Assembly (NCBI GenBank): GCA_021845985.1
Contig: JAJZES010000033.1
Coordinates: forward strand, 1 to 64,000
DNA length: 64,000 nucleotides
DNA from: Pseudomonadota bacterium
GTDB taxonomy: Bacteria; Pseudomonadota; Alphaproteobacteria; Acetobacterales; Acetobacteraceae
Reading direction: 5' to 3'
Positions 7,873 through 17,278 of the stretch are shown here, one piece after another. The notes beneath the pieces were generated by a model. It ran no database searches, had not been told where the DNA came from, and saw nothing but the letters and a program-made list of their open reading frames with translations. The stretch's first letter is position 1; every line of letters starts with the position of its first letter. Both the position numbers and the translations under genes were made by a program.

Positions 7873-9029
7873 TGGCTGACCCGGCTTTTCTCGACTGGCC
7901 GTTCTTCGACGACCGTCATCGCGATTTCGCCCGCCGGCTGGAGGACTGGGCAGCCGGCGCGCTCGGCCATGTCGATCATGCCGATGTCGATGCCGCCTGC
8001 CGCGATCTGGTGGCGCGGCTCGGCGCCGCCGGCTGGCTCGCCGCGGCGGTGCCGGAGGGCGGGGCGGCGGCGCTGGATGCGCGCATGATCTGCCTCGCCC
8101 GCGACATCCTGGCGCGGCATGCGGCGCTGGCCGATTTCGCCTTCGCCATGCAGGGGCTGGGCACCGCCTCGATCGCGCTGGCCGGTTCGCCGGCGCTGCA
8201 GGCGCGGGTGCTGCCGGGCGCGCGGCGTGGCGAGCGCATCGCCGCCTTCGCGCTCAGCGAGAGCGAGGCCGGCTCGGACGTGGCGGCGATGACCACGACG
8301 GCCCGTCGTGTCGCCGGCGGCTGGCGCATCGACGGGGAAAAGACCTGGATCAGCAACGGCGGCATCGCCGCGCAGTATGTCGTGTTCGCCCGCACCGGCG
8401 AGGCGGCGGGCGCGCGCGGCCTGTCGGCCTTCGTCGTCGAGGCCGATGCGCCGGGGTTTTCGGTCGCCGGGCGGATCGCGACCATCGCGCCGCACCCGCT
8501 GGCGACGCTGCGCTTCGACGGCTGCGTGGTGCCCGACGTCAACCTGCTCGGTGCGCCGGGCGAGGGGTTCAAGGTGGCGATGCGGACGCTGGATATTTTC
8601 CGCCCCAGCGTCGGCGCGGCGGCACTCGGCCTCGCGCGGCGGGCGATGGATGAGGCGGTGGCGCGGGCGCGGGTGCGGCGGATGTTCGGCGGCGTGCTCG
8701 CCGATCTGCAACTGACGCAGGCCAAGCTCGCCGACATGGCGGTGGCGGTCGATGCCAGCGCGCTGCTGGTCTATCGCGCCGCCTGGACGCGCGACGTGCT
8801 CGGCCGGCGGATCACCCGCGAGGCGGCGATGGCCAAGCTGTTCGCCACCGAGGCGGCGCAGCGGGTGATCGACGAGGCGGTGCAGATTTTCGGCGGCCTC
8901 GGCGTCGCCAGCGGCGCGACGGTGGAGGCGCTGTACCGCGAGGTGCGGGCACTGCGCATCTACGAGGGCGCGTCGGAGGTGCAGAAGCTCATCATCGCCC
9001 GCGATGTTTTGTCCCAGGCTGGCGCCTGA
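7872..9029 (+). CDS. acyl-CoA dehydrogenase family protein
   Basis: A 385-residue FAD enzyme with the standard three-part acyl-CoA dehydrogenase layout. The FAD/substrate motif is [14 protein letters not shown], the second signature is QIFGGLGV, and the C-terminal [10 protein letters not shown] carries the catalytic Glu position. It removes two hydrogens from an acyl-CoA and passes them to electron-transfer flavoprotein. The ATG shares its A with the stop codon of the hydratase gene, so the pair is translationally coupled. The chain-length preference cannot be read from sequence. Confidence 0.92.
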   Translation: MADPAFLDWPFFDDRHRDFARRLEDWAAGALGHVDHADVDAACRDLVARLGAAGWLAAAVPEGGAAALDARMICLARDILARHAALADFAFAMQGLGTASIALAGSPALQARVLPGARRGERIAAFALSESEAGSDVAAMTTTARRVAGGWRIDGEKTWISNGGIAAQYVVFARTGEAAGARGLSAFVVEADAPGFSVAGRIATIAPHPLATLRFDGCVVPDVNLLGAPGEGFKVAMRTLDIFRPSVGAAALGLARRAMDEAVARARVRRMFGGVLADLQLTQAKLADMAVAVDASALLVYRAAWTRDVLGRRITREAAMAKLFATEAAQRVIDEAVQIFGGLGVASGATVEALYREVRALRIYEGASEVQKLIIARDVLSQAGA

Positions 9030-9060
9030 CGGCTTGCGGCGCACGCTCCCGGAGGCTCCG

Positions 9061-9897
9061 ATGACCCATCCCGCTTTCGCCGCCGGTCGCACGGCCGTCA
9101 TCACCGGGGCCGCCAGCGGCATCGGGCTGGCCGCCGCGCGGCGGTTCGCCGGGATGGGGCTGAATGTCTGCCTGATCGACCGCGCCGCCGATGCGCTGGC
9201 GCGGGCGGCGGCGGAGATCGGCGGTGGCACCCTGCACACGGAGGTCGCCGACGTGTCCCGCCCGGAGGCGCTGGCGCGGGTTCAGCAGGCGGTGACGGCG
9301 CGGTTCGGCGCCGTCCATGTGCTGATGAACAACGCCGCCATCGGCGCCAATCCCGGCAAGCCGTGGGAAGGCCAGGCCGGCTGGCGCGAGCTGCTCGACA
9401 TCAACCTGTGCGGCGTGATCGCCGGCGTGCAGGCATTCGTGCCGGCGATGCTGGCGCAGGACGCCCCTGCCGTGGTGATCAACACCGGCTCCAAACAGGG
9501 CATCAGCCTGCCGCCCGGCAACAGCGCCTACAACGTCGCCAAGGCGGCGGTGAAGGCGTTCAGCGAGTTGCTGGCGCATGAGTTGCGGCAAGCCGGCGGG
9601 CGAGTGAGCGCCCATCTGCTGATCCCCGGCTTCACCTTCACCGGCCTGACCGGCTGCGCCGAACAGCCGGCCGGCGCCTGGAGCGCCGATCAGGTGGTCG
9701 AGGTGATGATCGCCGGCGTCAGCCGCGGCGACTTCTACCTGTTCTGTCAGGACAACGAGACCACGCGGGCGACGGATGAGCGGCGCATGGCGTGGTCGGC
9801 CGGCGACATCATCCACAACCGCCCGGCGCTGTCACGCTGGCATCCCGACTATGCCGAGGCGTTTGCCGCCTTCATGAAGGCCGCCGGCCCGGCCTGA
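9061..9897 (+). CDS. short-chain dehydrogenase/reductase
   Basis: A 278-residue classical SDR. The cofactor motif is TGAASGIG (residues 15-22), followed by MNNAAIG and the catalytic Ser/Tyr/Lys set with SAYNVAKAA. A GGAGG at 9051-9055 supports the ATG at 9061. It follows the acyl-CoA dehydrogenase by 31 bases and probably forms one transcript with it. It is likely an NAD(P)-dependent alcohol or 3-hydroxyacyl oxidoreductase in the same pathway. An in-frame GTG further upstream would add 19 residues that do not belong to the family fold. Confidence 0.88.
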   Translation: MTHPAFAAGRTAVITGAASGIGLAAARRFAGMGLNVCLIDRAADALARAAAEIGGGTLHTEVADVSRPEALARVQQAVTARFGAVHVLMNNAAIGANPGKPWEGQAGWRELLDINLCGVIAGVQAFVPAMLAQDAPAVVINTGSKQGISLPPGNSAYNVAKAAVKAFSELLAHELRQAGGRVSAHLLIPGFTFTGLTGCAEQPAGAWSADQVVEVMIAGVSRGDFYLFCQDNETTRATDERRMAWSAGDIIHNRPALSRWHPDYAEAFAAFMKAAGPA

Positions 9898-9933
9898 GCG
9901 GCCGGGACCGGCGGCGGTGAGAAAGGGCGGCGA

Positions 9934-11064
9934 TCAGATATAGTGCTCGGCCAGCGGCGCGAAGCCGTTGAACCGCTGGCTGGCATAGGTGGTGACATAG
10001 GCGCCGGTGGCCAGCAGCTCGACCCGATCGCCGCACGTCAGCGCCGTCGGCAGCCGGTAATTGCTGTGGTGGTACATCACGTCCGCCCCGTCGCAGGTCG
10101 GGCCGGCAATCGCCACCGGGCCGGTCGGGCCGCCATCATGCGGGGTGGCGATGCTGTAGCGGATCGCCTCACCCTCGGTCTCGGCCAGCCCGCCGAACCG
10201 GCCGATGTCGAGATAGACCCAGCGCAGCGGATCATTCGTGGTGCGCCGGCTGACCAGCACCACTTCGGCGCTGACCACCCCGGCATCGCCGACGATGAAG
10301 CGGCCCGGCTCGATCAGCATCTCCGGCAGGTCGTTGCCGAAGGCGCGCGTCATCGCCCGCATGATGGCGTGGCCAAACATGTCCACCGTCGGCACCTCGT
10401 CGCGGTAGCGCACCGGGAAGCCGCCGCCCAGATTGACCATGCGCAGCCGGACGCCGGCGTCGCGCAGATCGGTGAACAGCATGGCGACGCGGCCGATCGC
10501 CGCCTCATAGGAGGTGGGGTCGGTCTGCTGGCTGCCGACATGGAACGACAGGCCGTACGGATCGAGGCCGAGATCGCCGGCCATTTGCATCAGCTCGCGC
10601 GCCCGCTCGACCGTGGTGCCGAACTTCTTCGACAGCGGCCAGTCGGCGCCCGCGTTCTCGACGGCGATGCGGCAATAGACCCGCGCGCCCGGCGCATGGC
10701 GGGCGAGCTTGGCCAGCTCCTCCTCGCAGTCGAAGGCGAACAGCGACACCCCGGCGGCGTGCGCGCCGGCGATGGCGGAGACCTTCTTGATCGTGTTGCC
10801 GAAGCTGATCGCCGCGGGCGCCGCGCCGGCGGCGAGGCACATATCGATTTCCTCGGCCCCGGCGGCATCAAAGCTGCTGCCGAGCGCGACCAGCCGCCCG
10901 AGCACCTGCGGCGCCGGATTGGCCTTGACCGCGTAATAGACGCGCGCCAGCGGCAACGCCGCGCGCAGCGCGCGGAAATTGGCCTCCACACGGTCTATGT
11001 CCAGCACCAGACACGGCGTGGCCGGCTGATGGTCAGCAAGAAACCGGGCGACTTTAGGAGTCAT
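9934..11064 (-). CDS. type III PLP-dependent decarboxylase (ornithine/lysine decarboxylase family)
   Basis: A 376-residue alanine-racemase-fold decarboxylase. The PLP lysine is Lys47 in YAVKANP. Further markers are FGNTIKK, FHVGSQ, the phosphate-binding GGGFP, EPGRF, and GPTCDGADVMY with the active-site Cys donated across the dimer. The C-terminal GAYVTTYASQRFNGF is typical of eukaryote-like ornithine decarboxylases found in alphaproteobacteria, which make putrescine or cadaverine. Ornithine is the likely substrate, though some relatives also take lysine. It is a single gene with a 265-base divergent gap to the BrkB gene. Confidence 0.9.
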   Translation of the reverse strand: MTPKVARFLADHQPATPCLVLDIDRVEANFRALRAALPLARVYYAVKANPAPQVLGRLVALGSSFDAAGAEEIDMCLAAGAAPAAISFGNTIKKVSAIAGAHAAGVSLFAFDCEEELAKLARHAPGARVYCRIAVENAGADWPLSKKFGTTVERARELMQMAGDLGLDPYGLSFHVGSQQTDPTSYEAAIGRVAMLFTDLRDAGVRLRMVNLGGGFPVRYRDEVPTVDMFGHAIMRAMTRAFGNDLPEMLIEPGRFIVGDAGVVSAEVVLVSRRTTNDPLRWVYLDIGRFGGLAETEGEAIRYSIATPHDGGPTGPVAIAGPTCDGADVMYHHSNYRLPTALTCGDRVELLATGAYVTTYASQRFNGFAPLAEHYI

Positions 11065-11329
11065 CGCTCGCGCTCTCCCCTATAGAACGCCCGCCTGTGA
11101 AGGCGACGGGCGAAGTTGCGAAACGGTCGAACGAACCAGCGACCAAACGAAGTATCCCGACGCGGAGCGCCGGAACCCGGATTGCCAGAACGCTTGACGT
11201 CGTTGCGTAACCCCAGGGGCCAGAGGCACGTGCGTTGCTGCGTGAAGGCGCACATAGGACCCAGGCCCCCCCGGCGCAAGCGGTTTTTTCGCCGCGCAAC
11301 CGGTGCTGCCGCGCTACGTTCGCCCCGGT

Positions 11330-12343
11330 ATGGACGAGGCAGCCCGCCCGCCGCGCACCGACCCGACCCGCCGCCGCGGGTTCCGTCCGACGGAACCCGA
11401 CGGCGGCCGGCTGGGCCGCGCCGCGCGCATGCCCGCGCACATTCCCTGGCGCGGCTGGCAGCAGGTGCTGCGGCGGACCTGGCGGGAGGGGAGTTCCGAC
11501 CGCGTCGCACTGAGCGCCGCCGGCTGCGCCTTCTGGGCGACGCTGTCGCTGTTTCCGGCGATCAGCATGGTGGTGTCACTGTACGGGCTGGTGTTCGACC
11601 CCCAGACGGTCGAGCCGCAGCTCGACAACATCCGCCGCCTGCTGCCCGGCCCGGCCTTCGCGCTGATCGCCGAGCGGGTGCGCACGCTGGTCGCGCATGG
11701 CGGCACCCAGCTCGGCGTGTCGCTGGTCATCAGCACCGCGTTTGCCCTGTGGAGCGCCTCGACCGGGACCAAGTCGCTGCTCTCGGCGCTGAATCTCGCG
11801 TATGAGGAAGTGGAGCGGCGGAATTATTTCCGCTTCCAAGCGATCGGCCTGCTGATGACGCTGGGCGGCATTCTGGGCGTCACCCTGGGCCTCGCCAGTC
11901 TGGTGCTGCTGCCGGCGGTGGTGGCGTTCGTCGGCCTGTCGGCGCATGCCAAGGGGCTGCTGCGCGGCGGCTCCTTCGTCGTGCTGATGGTGTTCGTGTT
12001 GCTGGCGCTGTCGCTGCTGTATCGCTTCGGCCCGTCGCGGCGGGCGGCGCAATGGCGCTGGATCACCCCCGGCTCGCTGCTGGCGACCGCCTTATGGCTG
12101 GTCGCCTCGCTGCTGTTCAGCGTCTATGTGCAGTATCTGGCGACCTACGACGCCACCTACGGCCCGCTCGGCGCGGTCGCCGGCATCATGATGTGGTTCT
12201 GGGTGACGGCCTATGTCGTGCTGCTGGGCGCCGAGCTGAACGCCGAGCTGGAGCTGCAGACCGCCGAGGACACGACGCATGGCGACCCGCGGCCGATCGG
12301 CGAACGCGGCGCCTTCGCCGCCGATCATGTGGCGGAGGAGTAG
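11330..12343 (+). CDS. YihY/BrkB family inner-membrane protein
   Basis: About 337 residues, with six hydrophobic segments after a basic cytoplasmic N-terminus. Family signatures visible are ALSAAGCAFWATLSLFPA near the first helix and the C-terminal TYGPLGAVAGIMMWFWVTAY. The family was once called ribonuclease BN but is now treated as membrane proteins of unsettled function. ATG 11330 is chosen; GTG 11303 and ATG 11429 are alternatives, and the first 40 or so residues are low-complexity. Its 3' end overlaps the convergent aspartoacylase-like gene by 19 bases. Confidence 0.85.
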   Translation: MDEAARPPRTDPTRRRGFRPTEPDGGRLGRAARMPAHIPWRGWQQVLRRTWREGSSDRVALSAAGCAFWATLSLFPAISMVVSLYGLVFDPQTVEPQLDNIRRLLPGPAFALIAERVRTLVAHGGTQLGVSLVISTAFALWSASTGTKSLLSALNLAYEEVERRNYFRFQAIGLLMTLGGILGVTLGLASLVLLPAVVAFVGLSAHAKGLLRGGSFVVLMVFVLLALSLLYRFGPSRRAAQWRWITPGSLLATALWLVASLLFSVYVQYLATYDATYGPLGAVAGIMMWFWVTAYVVLLGAELNAELELQTAEDTTHGDPRPIGERGAFAADHVAEE

Positions 12344-13329
12344 CCCTCCGCCAGCCGCGCCAGCCGCACCGCCGTATGCCCCCGACTCGGCCGCAGGCTC
12401 GGCATGATCAGCAAACAATCGTCGTGCGGGGTGCGGATCTCCTCATCGCCGTCGGTCGCCAGCAGGGTGCCGCCGGCGGCGATCACGTCGCCGCCGCGGA
12501 ACGGCCGGACGAAATTGAACGCCGCCGTCGCCGCCGTCACCACCCGCGTCACCTCGGCGAAGCGCGGCCGGCAGGGTGGCGGCGCCGGCGGCAGCGCCGG
12601 GTGTTCGTCCACCATGCCCAGATGCCGCAGCACCCCGGCGACGCTGGCCAGTGTCATCGTCACCGTCGGCGGGTCCCAGTGCTGCCCGGCCTCGGTCAGC
12701 ACCGCCGTCGCCGCCGCCGCCGGATCGGCGAAGCGTCCGTAGTCGATCAGCCGCCGGCCGCTGACATGCCCGGCATCGGCCACCACCAGCGCCGGCTGGC
12801 CGATCGCCTGCGCCAGATGCCGTCCCTTGGCGGTGGCGCCGCACAGCAGCAGCGGCTCGGAGGTCCACAGCATCGAGTGCAGGTCGAGCAGCACGTCCGC
12901 GGTGTCGATCAGCGGGCGCAGCGCCCGCGCCCGGTCAAGCTCGATCGAGCGGCGCGGCCCGTCCAGCACCGCCGGCTCCCACAGCCGGTTCATGTCCTCG
13001 TCGAGGAAGCGCGAGGCGGTCGGCTGCGTCGGGTCGAAGCGGTCGAAGGCGGCGAGATTGGCAAAGCCGAAGGTGATCCGCCCGCGCACCGGCCGCAGCC
13101 CGGCGCGCAGCAGCCGGTCGAGCACGATGGCGCCGGCCAGCTCGTTGCCGTGCAGCAGCGCGACCAGCACCAAATGCGGCCCCGCGACGGCGCCGGCGCG
13201 GGTGGTGAACCCTGGCACGCCGCTGTTGCCGGCCCGCCACGCGGCGAGGTCGGGCGGCGACAGCCGCACGTCGAACTGCGGCAGGGGCGGCTGCCGGGGC
13301 AGTACCTCGTCGAGCGGCGTGGTGGACAT
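12325..13329 (-). CDS. succinylglutamate desuccinylase/aspartoacylase family protein
   Basis: A 334-residue zinc-dependent hydrolase of the M14-related AstE/AspA group. The first metal-binding pair is His60 and Glu63 in LLHGNELAG, with the third ligand in LLDLHSM. A beta-barrel C-terminal region contains FRGGDVIAAGGTLLA. The family cleaves N-acyl amino acids or amides. The ATG at 13329 was chosen over an upstream in-frame start because it begins the conserved part. Its end overlaps the BrkB gene tail by 19 bases. It is a single gene, divergent from the transhydrogenase operon. Confidence 0.85.
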   Translation of the reverse strand: MSTTPLDEVLPRQPPLPQFDVRLSPPDLAAWRAGNSGVPGFTTRAGAVAGPHLVLVALLHGNELAGAIVLDRLLRAGLRPVRGRITFGFANLAAFDRFDPTQPTASRFLDEDMNRLWEPAVLDGPRRSIELDRARALRPLIDTADVLLDLHSMLWTSEPLLLCGATAKGRHLAQAIGQPALVVADAGHVSGRRLIDYGRFADPAAAATAVLTEAGQHWDPPTVTMTLASVAGVLRHLGMVDEHPALPPAPPPCRPRFAEVTRVVTAATAAFNFVRPFRGGDVIAAGGTLLATDGDEEIRTPHDDCLLIMPSLRPSRGHTAVRLARLAEGYSSAT

Positions 13330-13472
13330 GGCCGACAGTCTATACCCGCCGGCGGTCCCGGCAACCGCGGCGTCACCCCTTGCCGCCTGCGTGCGCGACA
13401 GGCATGGTGCGGCGCCACGTTTGGGGTGGCGCACTCCCTGCCGCCCCCTGCCAGCCTGAAAGGAAGCGTCGG

Positions 13473-14612
13473 ATGCGCCTTGCGGTGCTGAAGGAACGGG
13501 GCGCGTTCGAGACGCGCGTTGCCGCCACCCCGGATACGGTCAAGAAGCTGATCGCGCTTGGTCTGAGTGTCGCGGTCGAGAGCGGGGCCGGCGTGGCCGC
13601 TGCCATCGCCGATGCCGATTATCAGGCCGCCGGCGCCGAAATCGCCGTCGGCAGCGCCGCCGCCCTGGCCGGCGCCGGCATCGTCTTCGCGGTGCAGGCG
13701 CCGACCGCCGAACAGCTCGACGCGGTGCCGCGCGGCGCCCTGCTGGTCTGCATCGCCAACGCCTTCGCCGAGCCGACGCTGGTGCCGGCGCTGGCCGGGC
13801 GCGGCATCGACTGTGCGGCGATGGAGCTGTTGCCGCGCATCACCCGCGCCCAGTCGATGGATGTGCTGTCCAGCCAGGCCAACCTCGCCGGCTACCGCGC
13901 CGTGATCGAGGGGGCCGGGGCGTTCGAGCGTGGCTTTCCGATGATGATGACGGCGGCCGGCACGGTGCCGCCGGCGCGGGTGTTCGTCATCGGTGCCGGT
14001 GTCGCCGGGCTGCAGGCCATCGCCACCGCCCGCCGCCTCGGCGCCATCGTCTCGGCGACCGATGTGCGCCCGGCGGCCAAGGACGAGATCAGGTCGCTCG
14101 GCGCCACCTTCGTCGGCGTCGAGGATGCCGAGACGGCGCAGCAGACCGGCGCCTATGCCAAGGAAATGAGCGACGCTTTCCGCCAGAAGCAGGCCGAGCT
14201 GATGGCGACGACGGTGGCCAAGAATGATCTGGTGATCTGCACCGCGCTGGTCATCGGCCGCCGCGCCCCGGTGATCGTCACCGCGCCGATGGTCGCCAGC
14301 ATGCGCGCCGGCAGCGTCATCGTCGATCTCGCCGCCGATGCCGGCGGCAATTGCGCCGCCACCGAGCCGGGGTCGAGCGTGCTGACGCCAAACGGCGTGC
14401 GGGTGCTTGGCTGGCGCAACTGGCCCGGCCGCATCGCCGTCGCCGCGAGCCAGCTCTACGCGCGCAACCTGCTGACCTTCCTGACCAATTTCTGGGACAA
14501 GGAGTCCGGCTCGGCGAAGCTGCCGGAGGCCGATGACATCGTCAAAGGCACGCTGCTGACGCGGGGCGGCGCCATCGTGCATGCCCAGTTCCAGCCCACC
14601 CAGGCCGCCTGA
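13473..14612 (+). CDS. pntAA: Re/Si-specific NAD(P)+ transhydrogenase, subunit alpha part 1 (NAD-binding domain I)
   Basis: A 379-residue soluble domain I of the proton-translocating transhydrogenase, which binds NAD(H) and exchanges hydride with NADP(H) bound to the beta subunit. It begins MRLAVLKERGAFETRVA and has the Rossmann motif VIGAGVAGLQAIATA. The alanine-dehydrogenase-like N-terminal half and the length fit the split alpha1 form known from Rhodospirillum. An AAGGA lies just upstream of ATG 13473. It is followed by pntAB after 15 bases and then pntB. Confidence 0.95.
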   Translation: MRLAVLKERGAFETRVAATPDTVKKLIALGLSVAVESGAGVAAAIADADYQAAGAEIAVGSAAALAGAGIVFAVQAPTAEQLDAVPRGALLVCIANAFAEPTLVPALAGRGIDCAAMELLPRITRAQSMDVLSSQANLAGYRAVIEGAGAFERGFPMMMTAAGTVPPARVFVIGAGVAGLQAIATARRLGAIVSATDVRPAAKDEIRSLGATFVGVEDAETAQQTGAYAKEMSDAFRQKQAELMATTVAKNDLVICTALVIGRRAPVIVTAPMVASMRAGSVIVDLAADAGGNCAATEPGSSVLTPNGVRVLGWRNWPGRIAVAASQLYARNLLTFLTNFWDKESGSAKLPEADDIVKGTLLTRGGAIVHAQFQPTQAA

Positions 14613-14627
14613 CCGGGAGACCGACCC

Positions 14628-15020
14628 ATGACCCCGTCCACGCTCGCCGACCAACTCTCGGCGATGTCCGCCGAGGCCGCGCATCTCGCCGAGCAGGCGC
14701 GGGCGATGTCCACCGCCATCGGTCCGGCCGCCGAAGCGGTCCAGCCGTTCGTCTTTCTGTTCGCCGTGTTCCTGATGGCCTGTTTCGTCGGCTACTACGT
14801 GGTGTGGAACGTCACCCCGGCGCTGCATTCGCCGCTGATGGCGGTGACCAACGCGATTTCCTCGGTCATCGTCGTCGGCGCCATGCTGGCCACCGGGCTT
14901 GCCGTGTCGGGCTGGGCGATGGGCTTCGGCTTCATCGCGGTGATGCTCGCCAGCGTCAACATCTTCGGCGGGTTTCTGGTGACCCAGCGGATGCTGTCCA
15001 TGTTCAAGAAGAAACAGTGA
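14628..15020 (+). CDS. pntAB: NAD(P)+ transhydrogenase, subunit alpha part 2 (membrane)
   Basis: 130 residues with three to four membrane-spanning segments, the alpha2 part of domain II of the transhydrogenase. Recognisable segments are [20 protein letters not shown], the [13 protein letters not shown] motif typical of PntA C-termini, and a basic end FKKKQ. With PntB it forms the proton channel. It sits between pntAA and pntB with 15- and 11-base spacers, so the three are one operon. Confidence 0.95.
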   Translation: MTPSTLADQLSAMSAEAAHLAEQARAMSTAIGPAAEAVQPFVFLFAVFLMACFVGYYVVWNVTPALHSPLMAVTNAISSVIVVGAMLATGLAVSGWAMGFGFIAVMLASVNIFGGFLVTQRMLSMFKKKQ

Positions 15021-15031
15021 GGCACTGAGCG

Positions 15032-16444
15032 ATGTCCCCGTCCCTCACCTCGCTCGCCTATCTCGTCGCCGCGGTGCTGTTCATCCTGGCGCTGCGCGGC
15101 CTGTCGCATCCCGAAACCTCGCAGCGCGGCAATCAGCTCGGCATGGCCGGGATGACCATCGCCATCCTGGCGACGCTCGCCCACGCCAACATGTCGGGCG
15201 CCGGCTATCTGCTGATCCTGCTCGGCATCGCCATCGGCGGCGGGGCCGGCGCCTTCATCGCCCGGCGCATCCAGATGACGGCGCTGCCGCAGCTCGTCGC
15301 CGCGTTCCACTCGCTGGTCGGCCTGGCCGCGGTGTTCGTCGCGGCGGCGGCAATGAATGCGCCGGAAGCCTTCGGCATCGGCACCGCGGCGCATATCCAC
15401 ACGCAGAGCCTGATCGAGATGTCGCTCGGGCTGGCGATCGGCGCCATCACCTTTTCCGGCTCGGTGATCGCCTTCGCCAAGCTGCAGGCGCTGATGCGCG
15501 GCGCGCCGATCAGCTTCCCGCTGCAGCATCCGCTGAATGCCGCGCTCGGCGCGCTGCTGCTGGTGCTGATCATCGTCTTCGTCGCCACCGGCAGTCAGGT
15601 GGTGTTCTGGCTGATCGCGCTGCTGTCGATCGCCCTCGGCTTCCTGCTGATCATCCCGATCGGCGGGGCGGACATGCCGGTCGTGGTGTCGATGCTGAAC
15701 AGCTATTCCGGCTGGGCGGCCTGCGGCATCGGCTTCACCATCCAGAACCTCGCGCTGATCATCACCGGCGCGCTGGTCGGCGCCTCCGGTGCGATTCTGT
15801 CCTACATCATGTGCAAGGGCATGAACCGCAGCATCATCAACGTGCTGCTCGGCGGCTTCGGGTCCGAGAGCGGCTCCGGCGCGGCGGCCGGCGGCGGCGG
15901 CGGCGGCGGCGGCGACCGCACGGTCAAGAGCGGTGCCGCCGAGGATGCCGCATTCATCATGAAGAATGCCTCGAAAGTGATCGTCGTGCCCGGCTACGGC
16001 ATGGCGGTGGCGCAGGCGCAGCATGCGCTGCGCGAGATGGCCGACACGCTGAAAAGGGAAGGCGTGCAGGTCAAATACGCCATCCACCCGGTCGCCGGCC
16101 GCATGCCCGGCCACATGAACGTGCTGCTGGCCGAGGCCAATGTGCCGTACGACGAGGTGTTTGAACTCGAAGAGATCAACCACGAGTTCAGCACCGCCGA
16201 CGTGGTCTATGTCATCGGCGCCAACGACGTGACCAACCCGGCGGCCAAGACCGACAAGACCAGCCCGATCTACGGCATGCCGATCCTGGAAGTGGACAAG
16301 GCGCGCACCGTGCTGTTCGTCAAGCGCTCGATGGCCTCGGGCTATGCCGGCGTGGACAACGAGCTGTTCTTCCGTCCGAACACGATGATGCTGTTCGGCG
16401 ACGCCAAGAAGGTGACCGAGGAGATCGTCAAGGCGCTGGCCTGA
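15032..16444 (+). CDS. pntB: NAD(P)+ transhydrogenase, subunit beta
   Basis: 470 residues: an N-terminal membrane part of about eight helices (domain II) and a C-terminal NADP-binding domain III beginning near KSGAAEDAAFIM. Domain III motifs include VPGYGMAVAQAQHA, YAIHPVAGRMPGHMNVLLAE and VIGANDVTNPAA. A run of eight glycines encoded by GGC repeats links the two parts; the linker varies in the family, and the repeat could slip. The product drives NADPH formation with the proton gradient. The operon ends at a 12-bp perfect hairpin at 16469-16497. Confidence 0.95.
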   Translation: MSPSLTSLAYLVAAVLFILALRGLSHPETSQRGNQLGMAGMTIAILATLAHANMSGAGYLLILLGIAIGGGAGAFIARRIQMTALPQLVAAFHSLVGLAAVFVAAAAMNAPEAFGIGTAAHIHTQSLIEMSLGLAIGAITFSGSVIAFAKLQALMRGAPISFPLQHPLNAALGALLLVLIIVFVATGSQVVFWLIALLSIALGFLLIIPIGGADMPVVVSMLNSYSGWAACGIGFTIQNLALIITGALVGASGAILSYIMCKGMNRSIINVLLGGFGSESGSGAAAGGGGGGGGDRTVKSGAAEDAAFIMKNASKVIVVPGYGMAVAQAQHALREMADTLKREGVQVKYAIHPVAGRMPGHMNVLLAEANVPYDEVFELEEINHEFSTADVVYVIGANDVTNPAAKTDKTSPIYGMPILEVDKARTVLFVKRSMASGYAGVDNELFFRPNTMMLFGDAKKVTEEIVKALA

Positions 16445-16468
16445 TCCCTGGCCGCGCTTGCGGCAGAA

Positions 16469-16497
16469 GGCTGCGGCGGCGTCAGGCCGCCGCAGCC
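16469..16497. terminator. hairpin between convergent pntB and ABC export genes
   Basis: A perfect 12-bp stem (GGCTGCGGCGGC, 16469-16480) with a 5-base loop and its complement at 16486-16497. It lies 25 bases after the pntB stop and overlaps the last codons of the convergent ATPase gene, where it encodes the poly-Ala tail. It could end transcription from either side. No T-run follows on either strand, so rho-independent action is uncertain. Confidence 0.45.
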
Positions 16498-17273
16498 GCC
16501 GCCGGCGCCGGCGGGGGCAGCGCTACGCCGGCCGCGTCGGCGTAATGCTGCATCACCTCGTGGGCCGGCCCGTCGTCGCGGATGCGGCCCTGATCCATCC
16601 AGATCACCCGCGTACACCAGTCGAGCACCGCGGCGCTGGAATGGGACGACAGCACCAGGATTTCCGCCCCGCGTACCATGTCCTCCAGCCGTCCGCGCGC
16701 CTTCTCCATGAAGGCGGTGTCGCCGGCGAGGAACCACTCGTCCATCAGCAGCACCTGCGGGCGGATCGCCGTCGCCAGCGCGAAGCCGAGCCGCACCACC
16801 ATGCCGGAACTGTAGATGCGCACCGGCAGGTCGATGAACTGCTCCAGCTCGGCAAAGGCGCACACGTCGTCGGCCAGCCGCAGGATGGCGGGGTGGCTGA
16901 GGCCGTTATAAAGGCCGCGCAGCATGATGTTCTCGCGCCCGGTCATGTCCACGTTCATGCCGAGCTGCGGGTCGAGCAGCGCATTGAGGCTGCCGCGCAC
17001 CCGCACCCTGCCCATCACCGGCTCATAGATGCCGGCGAGCAGGCGCAGCAGCGTCGTCTTGCCGGCGCCGTTGGTGCCGATCAGACCGAGCCGGTCGCCG
17101 CTGCCGAGATTGAAGCTGATGTCGCGCAGCGCCTGCACCACCACGCGCTGCTTGCGGTCGCTGCCCATGCGGCCGGAGACGGTGGAAAACACCGTCCGCT
17201 TCAGGCTGCGGGCGTTGCCATGATACAGCGGGAAATCGAGGCTGACCCCACGCACGTCGATCTCGGCGGTCAT
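16482..17273 (-). CDS. polysaccharide export ABC transporter, ATP-binding protein (KpsT/Wzt type)
   Basis: 263 residues. Walker A is GTNGAGKTTL, the ABC signature region reads YSSGMVVRLGFALA, Walker B is VLLMDEWFLAGD, and the H-loop is SHSSAAV. The degenerate signature with YSSGMxxRL and the long N-terminal section before Walker A are typical of KpsT, Wzt and RfbE proteins that power export of capsule or O-antigen chains. The ATG at 17273 lies 5 bases after the permease stop; GTG 17276 is an alternative. The C-terminus ends in a Pro/Ala-rich tail rather than a Wzt carbohydrate-binding domain. Confidence 0.88.
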   Translation of the reverse strand: MTAEIDVRGVSLDFPLYHGNARSLKRTVFSTVSGRMGSDRKQRVVVQALRDISFNLGSGDRLGLIGTNGAGKTTLLRLLAGIYEPVMGRVRVRGSLNALLDPQLGMNVDMTGRENIMLRGLYNGLSHPAILRLADDVCAFAELEQFIDLPVRIYSSGMVVRLGFALATAIRPQVLLMDEWFLAGDTAFMEKARGRLEDMVRGAEILVLSSHSSAAVLDWCTRVIWMDQGRIRDDGPAHEVMQHYADAAGVALPPPAPAAAAAA

Positions 17274-17278
17274 CACCG

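Noticed and set aside
15889..15916. GGC repeat run that might be a minisatellite or regulatory site
   Set aside because: It is in frame within pntB and encodes the poly-Gly linker between the membrane part and the NADP domain, so it is a coding repeat.
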